From: JAVBNU01 sp031551265
GTDB taxonomy: Bacteria > Cyanobacteriota > Vampirovibrionia > Gastranaerophilales > Gastranaerophilaceae
Assembly: GCA_031551265.1 (NCBI GenBank)
Contig: JAVBNU010000050.1
Span: 1-29,228 of the forward strand
Direction: 5' to 3'
DNA length: 29,228 bases
Below are positions 1 to 7,786 of the stretch, piece after piece. The number at the start of each line of letters is the position of its first letter. The stretch's first letter is position 1. The position numbers and the translations under genes were made by a program. Below the pieces are notes generated by a model. The model did not search any database. It was not told the origin of the DNA and worked only from the letters and a program-made list of their open reading frames with translations.

Positions 1-2199
1 TAACGACTTTTGATAATCACCACTCACAAACGCAGCAGGTGAGAAAGAAGTCTTGGCGTCTATAATACCAAGTTTTCTGACTAAAACTTCAACGTTTTTA
101 AGTTCGGCATTAACGTTTTTTTCCCGTTGTCGGAGATTGTCAAAAGCGACGCCATACATAGAGGCTGCCAACTCTGTGGCTGACAATTTTAGGACACTTT
201 TGTCAGTTATAATCCTACTCAGAAGCAGTGGGTTGAGCGTATTGGAGTTTTTTGCAACGTGACCTTTTGGCGTAATTGTGATAGCGCCATCGTTTTCAAA
301 ATCAATTTTAATCAACCCATCCTCAGTTTGAAGATCAAATATAGTCTTAAATCTCTGTTGCACTTTTTCTATGCTGCCTTCGTTCTGAAACGCGTAAAAA
401 GTACTGTTCAAATAGTTTGGCATATATTTGACTTTTTGGAATGCTTCACTGAAATTTAAAACGGTAGTGTGGCTGGCATTGAAGTTACTGTCGATATTCT
501 CGGGAGGTAATGTTGCCATGTTAAAGGCTAATTCAGCTTGTGCCGGGCTTTTAGGGATAACAACAACATTGCCTATTTTATCAATCCCTCTTCTGCCGCC
601 ACGGCCGGCCATTTGCATAAATAAACTTGATGGTAAAATAACAGTGTTTTCGCCGTTATATTTTTCCAGTTCGCCAATAACAACTGTTTTCGCAGGCATA
701 TTGATGCCGGCAGAAAGCGTATCTGTCGCAAATACCGCTTTTATTAACTTTTGCTGAAATAAACGCTCTATAAAAGCTTTATACGAAGGCAGCAGACCGG
801 CATGGTGCGTTGCAATGCCGCTAAAGAGCATGTCCTCATTGAAATGCGGGTCAGTAATTTCATTTTCTGTTTTATATTTATCGATTTCTCTAAAAAGACG
901 TCCCCGCTCTTCTGCATCCAATAAATGTACTTTATTTGTCAATTCTTTTGCCAGTTTTTCGCATTTACGTCTCGAAAAATTAAATATAATTGCAGGTAGT
1001 TTTTCGTCATTATGCAACTCTGCAATAACGTCACCATATATATTTTCAGTATTTTGTATCGGTATCTCTGTCGGTGGAACAGCAATTTTCAGCGTGTCCT
1101 TATCTATAAAAAATGGCAGTAATTGATCAATCTTTTTGGGTAGGCAGTGAAGCTGAAAAAGCTTTGTTCTAAATTCTTCCGGCGACATAGTATCTTTTTC
1201 TTTGAATACGTTGCGTTGAAGGAAGTTAACACAGTCATCAACAGTTAATGGTACCGTTTTATCATGATTATAACGACTTAATAATTCAACAATTGCTTTT
1301 TGTTTTCTCTCAGGCAGCTCACCATTTCGGTGTTGCTGCTCAATTTTTGCAAAATTAACTTCCCCTTTCATTAAAGGCATTAGCCCTTTTTCAACATCAT
1401 ATCTGTAATATACAAGAGGCACATGACGCTCTTCGGACGATACGTTTACGAAGCCCAGGGCGTGCTCGGGGTGCTGTCCTGATATCCAGCGTGTAATCTC
1501 TTCAGCGTTGCTGGCTGTTGCTGAAAGCGCCAGTATTTGGACATGCCCGGGGGTGTTCATTAGTGACTCTTCCCAAGCCATACCGCGCTGTTTGTCATTC
1601 ATATAATGAAACTCGTCAAAAACAACTGTTGCTAATTCTTTTTGCACGGGGTTGTTGAACTCGTTTTTGCATATATTGCGGTAAACCTCTGTCGTCATAA
1701 TTATAATCGGGGCATTAGTATTATACTTTACGTCGCCTGTCATAATTCCGACATTTTTGGCTCCGAATTCTTTACGAAAATCCAGATATTTTTGGTTAGT
1801 AAGAGCTTTTAGGGGCGTTGTATAATAAGTTTTTTTACCTTCATCCAGATTTTTCTTTAAAATATATTCAGCAATAAGAGTTTTTCCCGTGCCTGTTGGT
1901 GCGCAGACAATGGTATGTTTACCTTCGTATAAGTGTTCAATAGCCTCTTCTTGCGATTTATCCAACTCTAGTTTTTTAAATTTCTTAAACCGATGTAACT
2001 CGGCTTCAAAAGGTGAAAATACCTCGATATAAGGTTCATAAGGTTCAGCTACAGCTTTAAACGAAATATATTGATTCATGCTCGACGGCGCCACAGGCAT
2101 GATAGGCACTTCTGCCCTTTTTTCATTCCTATTACTCTTCTCTAACACAACAGCGTTATTAGTTCGAGAGCGTTGATATGCGTCTATTCTTATGTGCAT
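1..2199 (-). CDS. Ski2-like DEAD/DEVH-box superfamily 2 helicase, C-terminus beyond window
   Basis: An uninterrupted frame of 733 codons runs from ATG at 2199 off the left edge, so the 3' end is missing. Reading the minus strand gives Walker A APTGTGKT (residues about 100-107), motif II DEFH followed by YMNDKQRG and WEE (about 195-211), FSAT, an ATDTLSAGINMPA block and motif VI QMAGRGGRRG (about 529-538). DEFHYMND with QRG is characteristic of the Ski2/Mtr4/SkiV2 superfamily 2 group, which unwinds RNA (some relatives DNA) in an ATP-dependent way. The first 75 residues are a basic, low-complexity extension with no recognised domain. It is transcribed divergently from mutS2 across a 122-bp gap. 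The family call is firm; the substrate is not. Confidence 0.9.
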   Translation of the reverse strand, partial: MHIRIDAYQRSRTNNAVVLEKSNRNEKRAEVPIMPVAPSSMNQYISFKAVAEPYEPYIEVFSPFEAELHRFKKFKKLELDKSQEEAIEHLYEGKHTIVCAPTGTGKTLIAEYILKKNLDEGKKTYYTTPLKALTNQKYLDFRKEFGAKNVGIMTGDVKYNTNAPIIIMTTEVYRNICKNEFNNPVQKELATVVFDEFHYMNDKQRGMAWEESLMNTPGHVQILALSATASNAEEITRWISGQHPEHALGFVNVSSEERHVPLVYYRYDVEKGLMPLMKGEVNFAKIEQQHRNGELPERKQKAIVELLSRYNHDKTVPLTVDDCVNFLQRNVFKEKDTMSPEEFRTKLFQLHCLPKKIDQLLPFFIDKDTLKIAVPPTEIPIQNTENIYGDVIAELHNDEKLPAIIFNFSRRKCEKLAKELTNKVHLLDAEERGRLFREIDKYKTENEITDPHFNEDMLFSGIATHHAGLLPSYKAFIERLFQQKLIKAVFATDTLSAGINMPAKTVVIGELEKYNGENTVILPSSLFMQMAGRGGRRGIDKIGNVVVIPKSPAQAELAFNMATLPPENIDSNFNASHTTVLNFSEAFQKVKYMPNYLNSTFYAFQNEGSIEKVQQRFKTIFDLQTEDGLIKIDFENDGAITITPKGHVAKNSNTLNPLLLSRIITDKSVLKLSATELAASMYGVAFDNLRQREKNVNAELKNVEVLVRKLGIIDAKTSFSPAAFVSGDYQKSL

Positions 2200-2223
2200 G
2201 ACTTATAAATTCTCGCCCAACTT

Positions 2224-2235
2224 ATTATAATTATA
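2224..2235 (-). promoter_or_regulatory. Candidate tandem -10 boxes for the helicase gene
   Basis: On the minus strand two abutting TATAAT hexamers lie at 2235-2230 and 2229-2224, about 25-31 nt upstream of the helicase ATG. No good -35 hexamer is seen at normal spacing, so this rests on the -10 match alone in an AT-rich gap. Confidence 0.35.
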
Positions 2236-2306
2236 TAACTTCCATAAAAAAAAAACGTTGTTAGTAAAACTATGTAAACTTAATATTTTTTTACATAAAA
2301 TGCCTG

Positions 2307-2315
2307 TGTTATAAT
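2307..2315 (+). promoter_or_regulatory. Extended -10 promoter of mutS2, probably giving a leaderless mRNA
   Basis: TGT followed by the consensus TATAAT (2310-2315) is an extended -10 element. It ends 6 nt before the mutS2 ATG at 2322, so a normal start site 7 nt downstream would be the A of the ATG. There is no Shine-Dalgarno sequence between them. The region around 2287-2295 is T-rich with TTTACA but at a 14-nt spacing, too short for a standard -35. Confidence 0.6.
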
Positions 2316-2321
2316 GACTCT

Positions 2322-4775
2322 ATGAAAAATCTATTTGAAACACTTGAATTTGATAAAGTATTGTCATACATCAGCGAGTTTTCCATCAGCGAGACAGGTA
2401 AAACTAAATGTTTGGGTGCGCAGATATTTGATAATGCCGACAAAATCAGATATGAACTGACTTTAACCAACCAAGCGAAACAAATCTTGGACAAAGTACA
2501 TGGCGTTTCCGATTTCCCGCTGGAAAATTTCAGCAATACGGATAATATACTCAACTGTGGGGTGGGCTATTGCCCACCAAAAATAACTGATATTGGGGTA
2601 GAGTCAGTAGGGTGCGTCCCACGCACCGACATGAACTGTGGCAAATCGGCCTACCTTGAAATTGAGGAGATTTTATTTATAACTAAAAATTTGCGGGTTA
2701 GCAGACTTGTCCACTCCTTTTTGGAACGCAATGCAGAGAATTTTCCTGAACTTGCTGAATTGAGAAAAAATCTCTATCAAAATAAAGAATTTGAAGAAAA
2801 AGTAGATAACACATTTGATAATGCACTCGATATCAAGGATTCTGCGTCGGTTGAGCTTCGAAATCTCAGACGCAGCAAAAAAGACACTGAAACTAACATA
2901 AAGACTATGGTTTCTCGTCTGATGTCCAGTAGCTCATTTACGGTACATTTACAGGATATGATTTATACTCAGCGTGATGAGCGTATAGTTTTTCAGGTTA
3001 AAGCTGAGTCGAAAAATAAGATTAGAGGCATTGTGCACGATGTTTCGGCGAGTGGTCAGACGTTTTTTATTGAGCCTCAAGAACTTGTCGAAATTAATAA
3101 CAAGCTGCGCGAAATTAACATCAAAATCCAAGCCGAAAAAGAGCGCATAATATCCGCGCTTAGTCAGGAAATTTTTTCGTTTGCAAATGAATTATCAGTT
3201 TCGACAAAGCAGCTTGCAGAGTTTGATTTTATTTTTGCCAAGGCAAAATACGCAAACAAAACGGATTCAACTTTACCTGAAATAGTCGACAATAAAATTA
3301 TAGAACTCAAAGCAATGAGAAATCCTGTTTTAATGCGAGTTTGCGAAGATATCGTCGAAAATGATTTTGAGATTGGCAATACATTCAAATCATTGATTAT
3401 AAGCGGCTCAAACACAGGCGGCAAAACGGTTGTGTTAAAAACTGTCGGGTTATGTCTTTTAATGGCTAAGGCCGGGATGTTTGTGCCGGCTTATGATGTC
3501 AAAATTTATCCGTTCAAAAAAATATTCGCTGAAATCGGTGATAATCAAAACATAATCCAGAGTTTGTCGACTTTTTCATCGCATATGAAGGATTTGATTG
3601 AGATTGTGAATGCTGCTGACGCTGAAACTATTATTTTTATTGATGAAATCACAGCAGGTACTGACCCGAAAGAAGGTGCTACACTTGCGCAAACTATTTT
3701 AGAATACATACAACAAAAAGGCGCTTTTGCAATTATAACGACCCACTACAGCGAATTAAAATCAATGGGTTACAAGACCGAAGGTTTTGAAAATGCTTCG
3801 GTTGAGTTTAACACAGAGTCGCTGATGCCAACGTATAGGCTGAAAATTGGGTTGCCCGGCGCTAGCCATGCTATAGAAATAGCCAAAAATTTGGGACTGA
3901 AAGAAGAAATTGTTAGTAAATCGCGTGATATTTATTACAACGAAAAAGATGTAACGGCTGAAGTTTTGATTGAAATGCAAAAAACGCAGTTTGAACTCTC
4001 CAAATCTGCTGAAGAAACGCTCAAGCATGAAAAAGAAATCGAGGAGCTTAAGGCAGATTATCTCAAAAAAATCGAAGAATTAAAAAAAGAAAAGAAACGC
4101 AATATACAAATATATAAGAAAAAATATGATACTGAAGTTGAAACTGCACGTGAAGAAATCAAAGAGATTATGAAACAGGTGCGTGAAGAAAAAAGTGAAA
4201 AAATTGCGCGACGTTCATTTGAGCGCTTGAGTGAGATAGAACGAGGTAATCGGGACGGATTTCGCAAAGAAGAAGACGAAATTACTCAGGAATATAAAGA
4301 AATTAATTGGGACACGGTTAAAATCGGCGACAAAGTTTTGATAAAAGGCTTAAATCAGCAAGTTGAGCTGATGTCACTGCCTGATAAAAACAATAATGTT
4401 CAAGTAATTATGGGAATGATAAAGTCGACTGTTAAAAAAGATGACTTGGCTGTGTTTGAGAAAAAATTTGTACAGCCTGCAGCGAAAAATTATTCCTACC
4501 AAAAAGGGGCATTTGAATATACTAAACGTGAGGTTTCGCACACTCTCGACTTGCGTGGCAAGCGAGTTGATGAGGCGCTTGATGAGGTTGAAATATATTT
4601 GGATAAAGCGAGTCTTGCTAACTTAACTCCTGTTTATATAATTCACGGGCATGGAACAGGTGCACTAAGACAAGTTATTCGAGATTATTTAAAAACTTCT
4701 CCATACTCAAAAAAATCATATGCAGCTTCACAAGCCGAAGGTGGCGATGGTGTGACAGTTGTGGATTTGAAGTAA
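2322..4775 (+). CDS. mutS2: Endonuclease MutS2 with an in-frame repeat insertion
   Basis: MutS2 is an ATP-dependent DNA-structure-binding protein, known in other bacteria to suppress homologous recombination or act on collided ribosomes. Visible parts: N-terminal MutS-like core; P-loop SGSNTGGKT (residues 361-369); Walker B FIDEITAGTDP near 440; STHYSEL-like ITTHYSELK; a long charged coiled coil (about 540-660); and a C-terminal Smr nuclease domain with LDLRGKRVDEA and IIHGHGTGALR. Length is 817 residues, slightly above the usual 780-790, and the excess is explained by 27 residues at about 80-106 encoded by a palindromic repeat (see 2553-2641). The ATG at 2322 fits the family N-terminus (LETLEFDKVL) although there is no ribosome binding site. 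The repeat lies in the poorly conserved N-terminal region, so the protein may still work. Confidence 0.95.
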   Translation: MKNLFETLEFDKVLSYISEFSISETGKTKCLGAQIFDNADKIRYELTLTNQAKQILDKVHGVSDFPLENFSNTDNILNCGVGYCPPKITDIGVESVGCVPRTDMNCGKSAYLEIEEILFITKNLRVSRLVHSFLERNAENFPELAELRKNLYQNKEFEEKVDNTFDNALDIKDSASVELRNLRRSKKDTETNIKTMVSRLMSSSSFTVHLQDMIYTQRDERIVFQVKAESKNKIRGIVHDVSASGQTFFIEPQELVEINNKLREINIKIQAEKERIISALSQEIFSFANELSVSTKQLAEFDFIFAKAKYANKTDSTLPEIVDNKIIELKAMRNPVLMRVCEDIVENDFEIGNTFKSLIISGSNTGGKTVVLKTVGLCLLMAKAGMFVPAYDVKIYPFKKIFAEIGDNQNIIQSLSTFSSHMKDLIEIVNAADAETIIFIDEITAGTDPKEGATLAQTILEYIQQKGAFAIITTHYSELKSMGYKTEGFENASVEFNTESLMPTYRLKIGLPGASHAIEIAKNLGLKEEIVSKSRDIYYNEKDVTAEVLIEMQKTQFELSKSAEETLKHEKEIEELKADYLKKIEELKKEKKRNIQIYKKKYDTEVETAREEIKEIMKQVREEKSEKIARRSFERLSEIERGNRDGFRKEEDEITQEYKEINWDTVKIGDKVLIKGLNQQVELMSLPDKNNNVQVIMGMIKSTVKKDDLAVFEKKFVQPAAKNYSYQKGAFEYTKREVSHTLDLRGKRVDEALDEVEIYLDKASLANLTPVYIIHGHGTGALRQVIRDYLKTSPYSKKSYAASQAEGGDGVTVVDLK
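2553..2641 (+). repeat. 81-bp palindromic repeat inserted in frame inside mutS2
   Basis: The 8-mer AACTGTGG occurs at 2553-2560 and again at 2634-2641, exactly 81 bp (27 codons) apart, as expected for a target-site duplication. Between them are two perfect hairpins: GGTGGGC/GCCCACC (2561-2578, 4-nt loop) and GGTGCGT/ACGCACC (2611-2627, CCC loop), the latter preceded by GTAG. The same GTAGGGTGCG hairpin unit occurs in intergenic DNA at 4981-5032, 16560-16611 and 27769-27789. Removing 81 bp joins the MutS2 reading as NILNCGKSAYLEIEE with no frame change. Confidence 0.85.
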
Positions 4776-4783
4776 ATAGTAAC

Positions 4784-4860
4784 GTCATTCTGAACTTGTT
4801 TGACTGCTTTTGCCAAAATCTTTGATTTTGTGCAAAATGTCCCAACTCGGGCAGAATCTG
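4784..4860 (+). repeat. Dispersed hairpin repeat after mutS2
   Basis: The unit starts GTCATTCTGAACTTG and ends CAGAATCTG, a sequence style common in bacterial intergenic repeats. ATTCTG (4787-4792) pairs with CAGAAT (4852-4857), and an inner hairpin pairs TTTTGC (4808-4813) with GCAAAA (4832-4837) and AAAATC with GATTTT. It lies just past the mutS2 stop and could end transcription, but no T-run follows, so it is called a repeat. Confidence 0.55.
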
Positions 4861-4951
4861 TACCAACAAGGAAAATAATTTCAGTCGTTTCTTTTGGTTG
4901 TTTTTATTTTTCTATTTTCATCAACGGATATTAAAATTCTCCAATCGACAG

Positions 4952-5032
4952 ATGCTGAAATAAATTCAGCATGACGAATTGTAGGGGGCGTCCCACGCAC
5001 CATCATGTTTCGGTGCGCATTGCGCACCCTAC
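4952..5032 (+). repeat. Adjacent palindromic repeat units (ATGCTGAA hairpin and GTAGGG double hairpin)
   Basis: First comes ATGCTGAA/TTCAGCAT (4952-4972, 5-nt loop). Then a 52-bp unit (4981-5032) bounded by the inverted ends GTAGGG and CCCTAC holds two hairpins: an imperfect GGGGCGT/ACGCACC, and a perfect GGTGCGC/GCGCACC (5012-5028). This is the most complete copy of the family that also sits inside mutS2. Confidence 0.7.
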
Positions 5033-5052
5033 TTTGACGCTTAGTTTGTAGG

Positions 5053-5070
5053 TTGGGGTTTCTACCCCAA
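5053..5070 (+). repeat. Hairpin beside the 3' end of the 158-aa gene
   Basis: TTGGGGT (5053-5059) pairs perfectly with ACCCCAA (5064-5070) over a 4-nt loop, the same stem size and loop as the hairpins in mutS2. It lies 3 nt past the stop of the minus-strand gene at 5074. It could act as a terminator or an mRNA-end stabiliser, but no T-run follows on the minus strand. Confidence 0.4.
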
Positions 5071-5073
5071 CAA

Positions 5074-5550
5074 TTAATATTTAGAAATTGTTTCGAAATA
5101 TTTTTCGAGAGCCATATATCCGTTGTAGAGCTCGTTTGAAACAATTGCGTATTTATTTGTGACTAAAAATTTGAGTTCACGAAGTCTGATATTGAGGATT
5201 TCATCGGCTTCTTTGCATAAAATCTCATCCATGGAGAATGACCATTTTTTCAGATATTCGATTTCTTCGTTAATTTGTTTGATGGTGCAGTATTCGAGAG
5301 GATTGAAATCATATTTAGCCAAAAGCGCCTTGTCTGCGTTATTGATTCGGTATTGCAGTGAGTTAAAACCATAAATCTTTTTAATAAGCATATAGTTATC
5401 TGCAATGCGTCTGTGTGCAGAAGGTATTTCACCTTGTGCGAGCAGCGAGGACATACTCAACGCGCAATAATTATCGTAATCATCTAGCAAAGATACTGAT
5501 GAGGACTGAGTATGCAGATTGTCAGAGGATGTATATGATGTGTTATCCAA
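5074..5550 (-). CDS. Uncharacterised 158-residue protein
   Basis: I do not recognise a family. The start is a TTG at 5550 with GGAG placed 7 nt upstream on the minus strand; no better ATG exists near the front. The N-terminal 30 residues are rich in Ser, Asn and Asp. The rest is predicted helical, with many Tyr, Leu and Glu and a stretch from 80 to 158 that looks like two or three amphipathic helices. There is no signal peptide, membrane segment or cysteine cluster. It is divergent from the winged-helix gene at 5777, and a 9-bp inverted repeat (5584-5606) lies 34 nt upstream of its start. Confidence 0.6.
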   Translation of the reverse strand: MDNTSYTSSDNLHTQSSSVSLLDDYDNYCALSMSSLLAQGEIPSAHRRIADNYMLIKKIYGFNSLQYRINNADKALLAKYDFNPLEYCTIKQINEEIEYLKKWSFSMDEILCKEADEILNIRLRELKFLVTNKYAIVSNELYNGYMALEKYFETISKY

Positions 5551-5583
5551 AGGTTTGCTCCAATTTAAATTTCATTAGGTATT

Positions 5584-5606
5584 CTTATTATATATCCTAT
5601 AATAAG
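5584..5606. promoter_or_regulatory. Perfect 9-bp inverted repeat, possible operator
   Basis: CTTATTATA (5584-5592) and TATAATAAG (5598-5606) are exact reverse complements separated by 5 nt. The site lies between two divergent genes, 34 nt upstream of the TTG start at 5550. It contains -10-like hexamers and looks like an operator over a promoter. Chance is a real alternative in such AT-rich DNA. Confidence 0.4.
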
Positions 5607-5776
5607 CGAACTGGATTTGTCATAAAAGTTTAACTTATGTAAAGTTTTCCGAAAATATTTAAATAAAGTATACATTTCAAGACAACAATAAATTATTTGT
5701 GCTACAGTGTTCATACATACATTTGTTTAAGACAAATTTAATACGAGCATAGTTCGGTAAGACAAGGAGAATATGT

Positions 5777-6367
5777 ATGTCAAATTTTTTGACTAAGGAA
5801 GAGATTAGACGTTGGAGAAGTTCGCTTGAGAAGATGACACTTGAGGAATACGCAGCGAAACTGGGAAAAAGTATCAACACTGAAAAAGAAACTAACGATA
5901 TTGTCGATAAAGTTATGCCTCACAACAGCATAGATAATATGACAGTTGAGGAATATCGCCCGAAAGCAGAAACTATTAAAAGCATTGCTCAAAAAGCTGT
6001 TATGAAAGAACGTGAGCTTGCTGATAAATATAATATGAGAATTAAGCCTAGCAGTGATAAAGCTGTTGAGAAAAAAGAACCGGCTAAAAAAGCTATTGAT
6101 AATGATAAATTCATAAGAAAAATCTCTGATGAAGTTGTTAGCATCGGCTCGCAACAATATGGCTTTAAAAAAGCTTTAACACCACGTGAAAAAGCTGTGT
6201 TTGATTATTTCTTGAATAATCAAAATAAAATTATATACGCAAAAGAACTGGCAACGCTTTTGAGCTTACCCAGAGATTATATATATAAATATATTAAAAC
6301 TTTGCGTAACAAAATAGAGGGTGAATGCATACAAAACGCTGATAATGGCGGATTTATACTCAAATAG
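5777..6367 (+). CDS. Winged-helix (OmpR/PhoB-type) DNA-binding protein with repeated MTxEEY motif
   Basis: The C-terminal 65 residues (about 130-196) read as a winged helix of the Trans_reg_C type: LTPREKAVFDYFL, then YAKELATLL, a recognition-helix-like YIYKYIKTLRNKI, and a terminal wing ending GGFIL. There is no receiver domain. The N-terminal half has two copies of a short motif, MTLEEYAAK (near 20) and MTVEEYRPK (near 56), followed by a Lys/Glu-rich linker. The start has GGAG 7 nt upstream. It probably binds DNA and regulates transcription, but its target is unknown. The activase-like gene follows 21 bp downstream and may be co-transcribed. Confidence 0.7.
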   Translation: MSNFLTKEEIRRWRSSLEKMTLEEYAAKLGKSINTEKETNDIVDKVMPHNSIDNMTVEEYRPKAETIKSIAQKAVMKERELADKYNMRIKPSSDKAVEKKEPAKKAIDNDKFIRKISDEVVSIGSQQYGFKKALTPREKAVFDYFLNNQNKIIYAKELATLLSLPRDYIYKYIKTLRNKIEGECIQNADNGGFILK

Positions 6368-6388
6368 TTTGTCCCGATTAAGAAAGCC

Positions 6389-7546
6389 ATGAAAGAAAAA
6401 AAAGAAAAGAAAAAGCTGAAAGTTGCCTTCCCTCATATGGGAACGGTTTATATTGCCTGGTCAGCCGCATTGAGAAAAATAGGTGTGGAGCCGTTTATAC
6501 CACCGTATACGAGTAAACGTTCTTTATCCTTGGGTACAAAGCATAGCCCGGAAGCTATTTGTCTGCCATATAAACTGGTACTCGGTAATATGATTGAGGC
6601 TATTGAGGGTGGAGCTGATTATGTTGCTATGATTTCGTCCCCCGGTACTTGTCGAATGGGAGAGTATTCAAAAGGACTTGAGTATGCGCTTGCTGAACTG
6701 GGATACAGTGCTAATTTTATTGAGTTTCAGTTGTATGAAGGATTGAAAGGGGTATATAATTTTTTGTGCCGCCTCACACAACAAAATAATCCATTTGTAT
6801 TTTTGCCGGGTATCTATTTGGTTGTGAGAATGATTTTTGCGCTTGATAAAATTGAAAAAGTATACTCGTACTATCGAGCGCGCGAAGTTAAGCCGGGCAG
6901 TGCCGAAAAAGTTTATAAAAAAGGTTTGAATGTTATTGCTGAAGCCAATTCGGGTAGAGAAATTTCAAAAATTTCAAAAGAAATTATTGAAAATTTTAAA
7001 TCTCTTGAAATTGACAAAAATCGTGAGGTTCTGCATGTTGATATCACAGGCGAAATATTTGTCGTGCTTGATCAGTTTAGCAACCAAGATATCGAAAAAG
7101 AGCTCGGACGAATGGGGGTCGAAGTTCATCGCAGCTTGACTATTTCGGGCTTTATTAAAGATGCATTGTTTCCTAAATTTATGCAACAAGGCGAAACTCA
7201 CATACAGCGTGCATTTCGTTTGGCTGAGCCATACTTGAAACGTGATATTGGCGGGGATGCTATAGAATCTGTCAGTGATGTTGCTTATGCAAAAGAAAAA
7301 GGTAAAGACGGCTTGATACATTTGAGCCCATTTACGTGCATGCCTGAGATTATGTCACAGAATATTTTTCCTTCGATGAGAGAGGATATTGATATTCCTG
7401 TACTGCCGTTAATTTTGGATGAACAAACAGGCAGAGCCGGGTATATTACAAGACTTGAAGCGTTTGTTGATTTGATGCGCAGAAAGAAAAGGCTTAAGCA
7501 ACAGGCAAAGCTTGAAGATGAGAAAAGCCTAGCTAAACATGACTAA
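6389..7546 (+). CDS. Acyl-CoA dehydratase activase-related protein (DUF2229-type)
   Basis: The sequence VAFPHMGTVYIAWSAALRKIG, the motif SPEAICLPYK, SSPGTCRMGEY and SPFTCMPEIM match the DUF2229/CoA-protein activase group related to activators of (R)-2-hydroxyacyl-CoA dehydratases. Cysteines near residues 58, 90 and 314 are the family's likely Fe-S ligands. The protein is 385 residues, a stand-alone version of a domain often fused to an ASKHA-type ATPase; no ATPase subunit is present here, so the exact reaction is uncertain. The C-terminus is highly basic. No strong ribosome binding site precedes the ATG; it lies 21 bp after the winged-helix gene, consistent with an operon. Confidence 0.75.
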   Translation: MKEKKEKKKLKVAFPHMGTVYIAWSAALRKIGVEPFIPPYTSKRSLSLGTKHSPEAICLPYKLVLGNMIEAIEGGADYVAMISSPGTCRMGEYSKGLEYALAELGYSANFIEFQLYEGLKGVYNFLCRLTQQNNPFVFLPGIYLVVRMIFALDKIEKVYSYYRAREVKPGSAEKVYKKGLNVIAEANSGREISKISKEIIENFKSLEIDKNREVLHVDITGEIFVVLDQFSNQDIEKELGRMGVEVHRSLTISGFIKDALFPKFMQQGETHIQRAFRLAEPYLKRDIGGDAIESVSDVAYAKEKGKDGLIHLSPFTCMPEIMSQNIFPSMREDIDIPVLPLILDEQTGRAGYITRLEAFVDLMRRKKRLKQQAKLEDEKSLAKHD

Positions 7547-7557
7547 TAAAAAGTTTG

Positions 7558-7585
7558 TTGACAAATAAGCTTGATTAAATATACT
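7558..7585 (+). promoter_or_regulatory. Strong sigma-70-type promoter for the tRNA-Ala transcript
   Basis: TTGACA (7558-7563), a 16-nt spacer and TATACT (7580-7585) give a near-consensus promoter. Transcription would start near 7592 and run through the two hairpin-leader copies, the tRNA-like remnant, tRNA-Ala and the terminator at 7814-7837. It begins 11 bp after the activase stop. Confidence 0.7.
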
Positions 7586-7598
7586 AAATAATGTGAAA

Positions 7599-7786
7599 CA
7601 CCTGCGAAAGCAGGTGCATGACAACAAAATAGCCCACACAGGGGATTAGCTCATTTGCTAAGTGAAGCGTTTAGCTTCAACCTCTAGATTATCACCTGCG
7701 AAAGCGGGTGCGTGACAACAAAATACCCACACGGGGGATTAGCTCATCTGGTAGAGCGCCTGCTTTGCACGCAGGAGGTGAGCGGT
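7599..7786 (+). repeat. 94-bp imperfect tandem duplication of a hairpin leader plus tRNA 5' half
   Basis: Two copies start at 7599 and 7693. Each begins with a 7-bp hairpin, CACCTGC-GAAA-GCAGGTG in the first (GNRA tetraloop) and the same with one G-U pair in the second. Each continues with TGACAACAAAATA, a CCCACAC block, and the tRNA-Ala 5' end GGGGATTAGCTCAT. After that the copies diverge: the second becomes a normal tRNA, the first does not. Confidence 0.8.
7640..7682 (+). pseudogene. Truncated, decayed tRNA-Ala copy
   Basis: The acceptor 5' strand and D-arm start (GGGGATTAGCTCAT) match the intact tRNA-Ala downstream, but what follows is a different hairpin, TGAAGC-GTTTA-GCTTCA (7663-7679), with no TGC anticodon loop, T-arm or 3' acceptor strand. 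It sits inside the same transcript as the intact tRNA. Confidence 0.65.

Noticed and set aside
53..1126. Several plus-strand frames opposite the Ski2-like helicase
   Set aside because: They are antisense to conserved helicase motifs and show no ribosome binding sites or family features.
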